Source: Actinomycetota bacterium
GTDB taxonomy: Bacteria > Actinomycetota > Actinomycetes > Actinomycetales > Microbacteriaceae
DNA: 35,001 nucleotides
NCBI GenBank assembly: GCA_030838475.1
Contig: JAUZFP010000030.1
Span: forward strand, 1 to 35,001
Direction of reading: 5' to 3'
The notes under the pieces: generated by a model
What the model saw: the letters and a program-made list of their open reading frames with translations, nothing else
Databases searched by the model: none
What the model was told of the DNA's origin: nothing
Shown: positions 31,062 to 35,001 of the stretch, piece by piece
Layout of the letters: the number at the start of each line of letters is the position of its first letter
How positions within the stretch are numbered: position 1 is the first letter of the stretch
Made by a program: the position numbers and the translations under genes

Positions 31062-32113
31062 GCCCTTTCGATGCGCGCATTCACCGCGGCGACGAAGTCC
31101 GCCGTGCCAGCCGATCCGCCGAGATCGCGGGTGCGAACGCCAGCCTCGAGGCAGTCCTCGAAAGCGGCGATCAACTCCGTCGCCGCCTCGTGCTCCCCCA
31201 GGTGCTCCAGCATCATGGCGCCCGCCCACATCTGGCCGACCGGATTCGCGATCCCGCGTCCGGCGATATCCGGCGCCGATCCGTGAACCGGCTCGAACAT
31301 TGATGGATGCTCGCGCTCCGGATTGAGGTTGCCGCTCGGCGAGACGCCGATCGAGCCCGCGATTGCGCCCGCGAGGTCGGACAGAATGTCGCCAAACAGG
31401 TTGGAGGCGACAATGACGTCGAAGGACTCCGGATCGAGAACGAGTTTGGCGGCCAGCGCGTCGATGAGGACCTTCTCCAGGGCGACGCCGGGGTGATTCG
31501 CCATCGTCTGTGCAACGACCTCGTCCCAGAACGGCATCGTGTGAATGATGCCGTTGGACTTCGTGGCCGAAGTGACCTTGCCCGTTCTCGTCTCGGCAAG
31601 TCGAGCGGCGAATTCGGCAGCTCGCGCAATACCGCGGCGGCTGAAGTATGCCTCCTGCACCGCTGCCTCGTGGGGCTGTCCGACGTAGACCCGGCCGCCG
31701 ACTGACGAGTATTCGCCCTCGACGTTCTCGCGAACGATGACCATGTCGATGTTCGTAGCTCCCACCACTCTTGCCGGAATGCCAGGAAGCGTCCGCACAG
31801 GGCGGAGGTTGATGTACTGGTCGAACGCCCGGCGGATGGGAATCAACAGCCCCCACAGCGTCTCAGTGTCAGAGATCCCCGGGTCGCCGACAGCGCCCAA
31901 GAAGATCGCATCGTGCTCGGCTAGTCGGTCGAGCCCGTCGGAGGGCATCATCGAGCCGTGCGCACGAAAGTAGTCAGAGCCCCATGGCAGTTCGGTGAGA
32001 TCGAGTTCAAACCCGTGTCTGTGCGCGATCAGCGCCAATGTGCTGAGCGCAGCGGGCATCACCTCGAGCCCAATACCATCGCCCGCTATAACTGCAATTC
32101 TGTGGCGTTTCAC
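31058..32113 (-). CDS. Isopropylmalate dehydrogenase-family oxidative decarboxylase (tartrate/D-malate dehydrogenase-like)
   Basis: A 351-residue NAD-dependent 2-hydroxyacid oxidative decarboxylase. GDGIG (11-15), IVRENVEGEYS, KSNGIIH and VASNLFGDILSDLAGAIAGSIG (metal-binding Asp residues) are seen, along with GSAPDIAGRGIANP near the NAD site. The closing TRDLGGSAGT resembles tartrate/D-malate dehydrogenases (TtuC/DmlA) rather than biosynthetic LeuB, and no leucine gene is nearby. It would oxidise a 2-hydroxyacid with C3 substituents and release CO2. Its promoter carries the second AATAT-N3-ATATT site, which ties it to the CoA-ester operon. The exact substrate (D-malate, tartrate, methylmalate) is not determinable here. 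Confidence 0.9.
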   Translation of the reverse strand: MKRHRIAVIAGDGIGLEVMPAALSTLALIAHRHGFELDLTELPWGSDYFRAHGSMMPSDGLDRLAEHDAIFLGAVGDPGISDTETLWGLLIPIRRAFDQYINLRPVRTLPGIPARVVGATNIDMVIVRENVEGEYSSVGGRVYVGQPHEAAVQEAYFSRRGIARAAEFAARLAETRTGKVTSATKSNGIIHTMPFWDEVVAQTMANHPGVALEKVLIDALAAKLVLDPESFDVIVASNLFGDILSDLAGAIAGSIGVSPSGNLNPEREHPSMFEPVHGSAPDIAGRGIANPVGQMWAGAMMLEHLGEHEAATELIAAFEDCLEAGVRTRDLGGSAGTADFVAAVNARIERA

Positions 32114-32146
32114 ATGGTCTCCCGGTCATCCCGACTTGTGTACGAA

Positions 32147-32159
32147 AATATTATATATT
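32147..32159. promoter_or_regulatory. AATAT-N3-ATATT operator (site 2)
   Basis: AATATTATATATT has perfect AATAT/ATATT arms around a 3-bp centre and is followed by TTG, as at 27785-27797. It lies 34 bp upstream of the dehydrogenase ATG on the minus strand. The AT-rich run stands out from the GC-rich surroundings. The rightward GNAT gene may share the promoter region. Confidence 0.6.
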
Positions 32160-32231
32160 GACCGTTACCAGTGGATGACCACGAGCACGCGCCGTCCCAC
32201 TGGCCAGTCCGCCGCGCATAAGCTCGGCGGC

Positions 32232-32858
32232 ATGACGGTGGACCTTCGGCCCGCGCAGGCCGCGGATGCTTCTGGCATCGGCGCGATGTTCGCACGGGCA
32301 TTTGCGTACGACACCATCGCCTCGTGGGTCACGCCTGATATCGCGCGGCGGGTGCGACTCCTGGCCCGGCTCAATACCGCGATCGCGCGAGACGAGGGCA
32401 TCCCGCACGGGGCAACTTACGTTGCCGAGGATGCCGGCAGAATTGTTGGTGCCGCGATCTGGCAGCCACCGAAGCCGGGGCGAGTCAATTGGCGAAGCGT
32501 GCCCTTCGCGCTGGCGGCCGGAAATGCCCTCGGGCGCGACATCCCGCGGATGATGATGGCCGGGCGAGCGGCTGCCGGGGCGCGACCACGCCAGAGGCAC
32601 TGGTACCTGCAGCTACTCGGAGTTGATCCGGATGCGCAGGGCACGGGGGTCGGAAGTGCGCTCGTGAAGGCGCATCTGGCAATGGTCGATGAGGACGAGT
32701 TGGTTGCGTATCTCGAGACGACCGTTGAGAATCTAGGGTTTTACGGGCGGCTCGGGTTCGAGGTTGTCGGGGAGATTGTTATCCATCCGAGCGCTCCACG
32801 GGAGTATTCGCTGATGCGGAGTCGGCGGTCGGTCCGCGAGGGTTCTCCGCGACCGTAG
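32232..32858 (+). CDS. GNAT-family N-acetyltransferase
   Basis: A 208-residue acetyltransferase. Acetyl-CoA motif A is seen as LGVDPDAQGTGVGSALV, the C-terminal motif B as FYGRLGFEVVGE. The substrate is unknown; the family acetylates small amines, antibiotics or protein N-termini. The start at 32232 (MTVDLRPAQAADA) is where GNAT folds usually begin; an ATG at 32175 would add 19 unconserved residues and is possible, neither having a strong ribosome site. It is divergent from the dehydrogenase gene and is followed by a long hairpin shared with the tRNA gene. A link to the catabolic block is uncertain. Confidence 0.87.
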   Translation: MTVDLRPAQAADASGIGAMFARAFAYDTIASWVTPDIARRVRLLARLNTAIARDEGIPHGATYVAEDAGRIVGAAIWQPPKPGRVNWRSVPFALAAGNALGRDIPRMMMAGRAAAGARPRQRHWYLQLLGVDPDAQGTGVGSALVKAHLAMVDEDELVAYLETTVENLGFYGRLGFEVVGEIVIHPSAPREYSLMRSRRSVREGSPRP

Positions 32859-32862
32859 ATAG

Positions 32863-32910
32863 ACAAACGAGAAGAAGCCCGACCTAAAGGCCGGGCTTCT
32901 TCTCGTTTGT
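32863..32910. terminator. Bidirectional terminator between the GNAT gene and tRNA-Ala
   Basis: The arms at 32863-32881 and 32892-32910 form a 19-bp perfect stem with a 10-nt loop. The right arm reaches the 3' end of the tRNA gene on the minus strand. It ends the GNAT transcript on one side and the tRNA precursor on the other. Confidence 0.85.
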
Positions 32911-32983
32911 GGATCCAAGGGGATTCGAACCCCTGACCCCCTGCATGCCATGCAGGTGCGCTACCGGGCTGCGCCATGGACCC
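32910..32983 (-). tRNA. tRNA-Ala (anticodon GGC)
   Basis: On the minus strand the 74 bases fold into a full cloverleaf. The acceptor GGGTCCA/TGGATCC has the G3-U70 wobble pair, the main alanine identity element. The D arm is GCGC/GCGC, the anticodon stem CCTGC/GCAGG encloses loop ATGGCAT with anticodon GGC, and the T arm AGGGG/CCCCT carries TTCGAAT. The discriminator is A. CCA is not encoded (the next bases are CA then AACG), so it must be added enzymatically. Confidence 0.96.
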
Positions 32984-33057
32984 CGGATCGCCCCACCCGA
33001 AACGGCGCAAGGCAACTACGACAGATTACTACAGAAACGGGAGCGCCCGACGGCGGC

Positions 33058-34023
33058 TCAGGCCGACGCCTGCAGGCGGGCCTGCCAGGCGCTCGTGACC
33101 ATGTCGGCGAGGGTGTGACGCATCCTCCAGTCGAGGTCGCGCGCAGCGAGTTCACCACTCGCAACAATCCGCGCAGGGTCACCGGGGCGTCGCGGCCCAA
33201 CCTCCGGCGTGAAGTCGATACCGGTGGCCGCGGCGATCGCCGACATGATCTCCGCCACCGACACGCCGTCGCCGCTGCCGAGGTTGTAGGCAGCCTCGAC
33301 CGCCTCCCCCGCCTCCAGGCGACGGGCGGCCGCAACGTGAGAGACCGCGAGGTCGGCGACGTGCAGGTAGTCCCGCACGTTCGTGCCATCCGGGGTCGGG
33401 TAGTCGTTGCCGTTGATGATCGGCGTGCGCCCATCCACCAGGGCATCGAAGACGACCGGAAAGAGGTTGTGCGGGCTCGCGTCGTAGACGCTCGGATCTC
33501 CGGAACCCACCACATTGAAGTATCGCAGTGAGGTGTGGCGCAGGCCCGTCGCGATCGCCTGGTCACGTAGCAGCCACTCCCCGATCAGCTTCGACTCGCC
33601 GTACGGCGACTCCGGCGCGGCAGGGGTCTGCTCGGTCACCAGCTCGACATCGGGGGTTCCGTATACGGCCGCGCTGGATGAGAAGACGATTCGGTCGACG
33701 CCGCGATCCGCCATCGCCGCCAGGAGCGTGGAGGTGCCGGTGACGTTCTGCTCATAGGTGTGCAGGGGGCGCTGCACCGAGACGCCCGCATACTTGAACC
33801 CGGCGACATGAATGACGCCCGTCACGTTGTAACGGTCGATCGTGTGAAGAAGGCCCTGGCCGTCCAGGATGCTCCCCCGCACGAACGGGACCCCATCCGG
33901 TACGAAGCTCTCGAACCCCGACGACAGGTCGTCCAGCACGACGGGTTCGAGTCCGGCGTCCTGAAGCGCCCGCACGACGTGCGCGCCGATGTAGCCGGCG
34001 CCGCCCGTGACCAACCAAGACAT
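33058..34023 (-). CDS. galE: UDP-glucose 4-epimerase
   Basis: A 321-residue extended SDR. GGAGYIGAH (7-15) binds NAD, the catalytic residues are the serine of FSSSAAVYG (about 115-117) and Y141-G-E-S-K145, and GFKYAGVSVQRPLHTYEQNVTGT is the GalE-type signature. It interconverts UDP-glucose and UDP-galactose in the cytoplasm, for galactose use or cell-wall glycan precursors. AGGAGAAGC directly before the ATG is a strong ribosome site. It is co-directional with the DeoR regulator (63-bp gap), and the two may be co-transcribed. Slightly short of the 330-340 residue average, but complete. Confidence 0.93.
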   Translation of the reverse strand: MSWLVTGGAGYIGAHVVRALQDAGLEPVVLDDLSSGFESFVPDGVPFVRGSILDGQGLLHTIDRYNVTGVIHVAGFKYAGVSVQRPLHTYEQNVTGTSTLLAAMADRGVDRIVFSSSAAVYGTPDVELVTEQTPAAPESPYGESKLIGEWLLRDQAIATGLRHTSLRYFNVVGSGDPSVYDASPHNLFPVVFDALVDGRTPIINGNDYPTPDGTNVRDYLHVADLAVSHVAAARRLEAGEAVEAAYNLGSGDGVSVAEIMSAIAAATGIDFTPEVGPRRPGDPARIVASGELAARDLDWRMRHTLADMVTSAWQARLQASA

Positions 34024-34086
34024 GCTTCTCCTCGAGAGTGTTTCGCTAAAGCTAGCAACCGCCCCTATGCGGCAGCTTGGGGCGCG

Positions 34087-34884
34087 CTACGGCGCGAGCG
34101 TGACCGCGAGCCCCGCGCGCTCCAGCTGCTCGACCGTGCGCGGGTCGGCATCCGAGCTCGTGATGAGGGCATCAACATCCGAGACCGGCGCGACGCGGCT
34201 GTGGTGTGCGATCCCCAGTTTCGTCCCGTCGGCGACCACGATGCTTCGGGCGGCGGCAGCCAGCATCCTGCGCTTGACGTCCGCCTCGGGCAGATTGATG
34301 TTCGTGATGCCGGCCCGGACATCCACACCGCTGCAGCCGACGAACGCGATGTCGGCGTGGATGTGTTCGATGACCGCGCCCGCCAGCGGGTCGACCAGCG
34401 AGTGCTGGAGCGGGCGAAGCGTGCCACCTGTCACAATCACGGTGAAGCGCGGGATCGCCGACTCCAGCGCTATCGCGATGTTGAGCGCGTTCGTGATCAC
34501 GACGACGTCGTGAAGGTCGGGACGAGCAATAAGCGCGGTCGCAATCGCAGCCGTCGTTGTGCCCACATCCAGCACGATCGCCTGTCCGGACTGCACCAGG
34601 GACGCCGCGGCGATGCCGATGCTGCGCTTCTGGTCGGCGGCCGTGAGGGAGGTCTGCTCGAACGGCTGCTCAAGCGTGGAGGGATGCGAGGTCGCGATCG
34701 CCCCGCCGTGGATTCGCTGGACGACGAAGGCCTTCGCCAGGGCATCAAGGTCCGCGCGGGTCGTGACTTCGGAGATGCCGAAACGGTCGCTGAGGTCGGT
34801 GACGCGGGCGAAACCCTGCTCCTCGACGATGGCGACAATGCGCTCCCGGCGGACGGCCGCGGGCAGAGCCGATTCAGCTACCAT
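34087..34884 (-). CDS. DeoR/GlpR-family transcriptional regulator
   Basis: A 265-residue regulator. The N-terminal winged helix (about 10-60; ARVTDLSDRFGISEVTTRADLDAL) is followed by a DeoRC sugar-phosphate sensor domain with IVLDVGTTTAAIATAL and GCSGVDVRAGITN. Family members are released from DNA by phosphosugars. It diverges from the truncated gene starting at 34964, its likely main target, and lies upstream of galE. ATTAC direct repeats in the 80-bp gap (34898-34902, 34919-34923) are candidate half-sites. Confidence 0.9.
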   Translation of the reverse strand: MVAESALPAAVRRERIVAIVEEQGFARVTDLSDRFGISEVTTRADLDALAKAFVVQRIHGGAIATSHPSTLEQPFEQTSLTAADQKRSIGIAAASLVQSGQAIVLDVGTTTAAIATALIARPDLHDVVVITNALNIAIALESAIPRFTVIVTGGTLRPLQHSLVDPLAGAVIEHIHADIAFVGCSGVDVRAGITNINLPEADVKRRMLAAAARSIVVADGTKLGIAHHSRVAPVSDVDALITSSDADPRTVEQLERAGLAVTLAP

Positions 34885-34963
34885 GGGTTTATTGTTGATT
34901 ACTTGCGTTTTCTTGTCAATTACGGCAATGTTTCTTTCGATTTAGGAAGTTGCTAGGAGATCC
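34885..34963. promoter_or_regulatory. Divergent AT-rich promoter region of the DeoR regulator
   Basis: A 79-bp AT-rich region. ATTAC occurs at 34898-34902 and 34919-34923, 21 bp apart (two helical turns), each next to a TTG-containing sequence. AGGAGA about 7 nt before the ATG at 34964 is the ribosome site of the rightward gene. The spacing fits a dimeric or tetrameric DeoR operator. Confidence 0.5.
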
Positions 34964-35001
34964 ATGCCCCGCGTCACAAAACAGGAACACCGCATGGCGG
35001 A
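34964..35001 (+). CDS. 5' end of a gene cut by the window edge
   Basis: An ATG at 34964 follows AGGAGA and reads MPRVTKQEHRMA before the sequence ends. The product cannot be identified from 12 residues. Divergence from a DeoR-type regulator suggests a sugar-metabolism or transport gene. Confidence 0.55.
   Translation, partial: MPRVTKQEHRMA

Noticed and set aside
32910..32983. tRNA-Ala as an integration site for a mobile element
   Set aside because: No integrase gene and no second copy of the tRNA 3' end is found in the window; the flanking genes look like ordinary chromosome.
33760..34956. Rightward open frame of 398 codons opposite galE and the DeoR gene
   Set aside because: It spans two real genes and their intergenic gap; the product is Arg/Asp-rich without recognisable domains.

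Overview
The window looks like chromosomal DNA from a high-GC Gram-positive bacterium of the phylum Actinomycetota, most plausibly a Microbacteriaceae-type organism. The reasons are the high GC content, frequent GTG starts and 4-bp GTGA/ATGA gene overlaps, several genes without a clear Shine-Dalgarno sequence, lipoprotein-type solute-binding proteins, a DtxR/IdeR-type iron box, and an FtsK-gamma-like domain. This is inference from gene content; no rRNA is present. I found no insertion sequence, integrase, prophage gene or CRISPR array.

Region 1 (1-9638): a CspA-type cold-shock gene and its terminator, a luciferase-like monooxygenase, then a bidirectional lipid locus. Leftward run a degenerate ferritin-like protein, a fatty acyl-CoA reductase fused to a HAD domain, an intact ferritin-like di-iron protein and a TetR regulator. 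Rightward, from a shared 76-bp intergenic region, run an SDR reductase, a PlsC-type acyltransferase and an alkyl-DHAP-synthase-like flavoprotein. Together these supply every step expected for making glycerol ether lipids: fatty alcohol, acyl-DHAP, acyl/alkyl exchange and ketone reduction. Two unexplained di-iron-fold proteins are added. I regard this as the most interesting system in the window.

Region 2 (9641-18057): an iron ABC transporter operon (binding protein, fused permease, ATPase) read leftward from a DtxR-like box, a HemK/PrmC-like methyltransferase, a small protein carrying a free-standing FtsK-gamma-like winged helix, an APC-family amino-acid permease overlapping an MBL-fold hydrolase, and a TetR-family regulator preceded by AT-rich 40-bp-spaced repeats.

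Region 3 (18070-20158): a divergent MarR regulator and DHA2-type 14-helix exporter, followed by two strong hairpin terminators.

Region 4 (20164-32159): an accessory catabolic region. A six-gene leftward operon (IclR regulator, AtuA/DUF1446 protein, DUF4387 protein, HD-domain protein, fused TRAP permease, TRAP binding protein) sits beside CoA-ester genes: acyl-CoA dehydrogenase, MaoC hydratase, CitE-like lyase, CaiB-type CoA transferase, GntR regulator and a tartrate/D-malate/isopropylmalate-type dehydrogenase. The outer promoters of the CoA-ester genes share an AATAT-N3-ATATT operator. The logic suggests uptake, CoA activation, oxidation, hydration and cleavage of a small branched or hydroxylated carboxylic acid; the actual substrate is not evident.

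Region 5 (32232-35001): a GNAT acetyltransferase, a long terminator shared with tRNA-Ala(GGC), UDP-glucose 4-epimerase, a DeoR-type regulator, and the first codons of a divergent gene cut by the window end.
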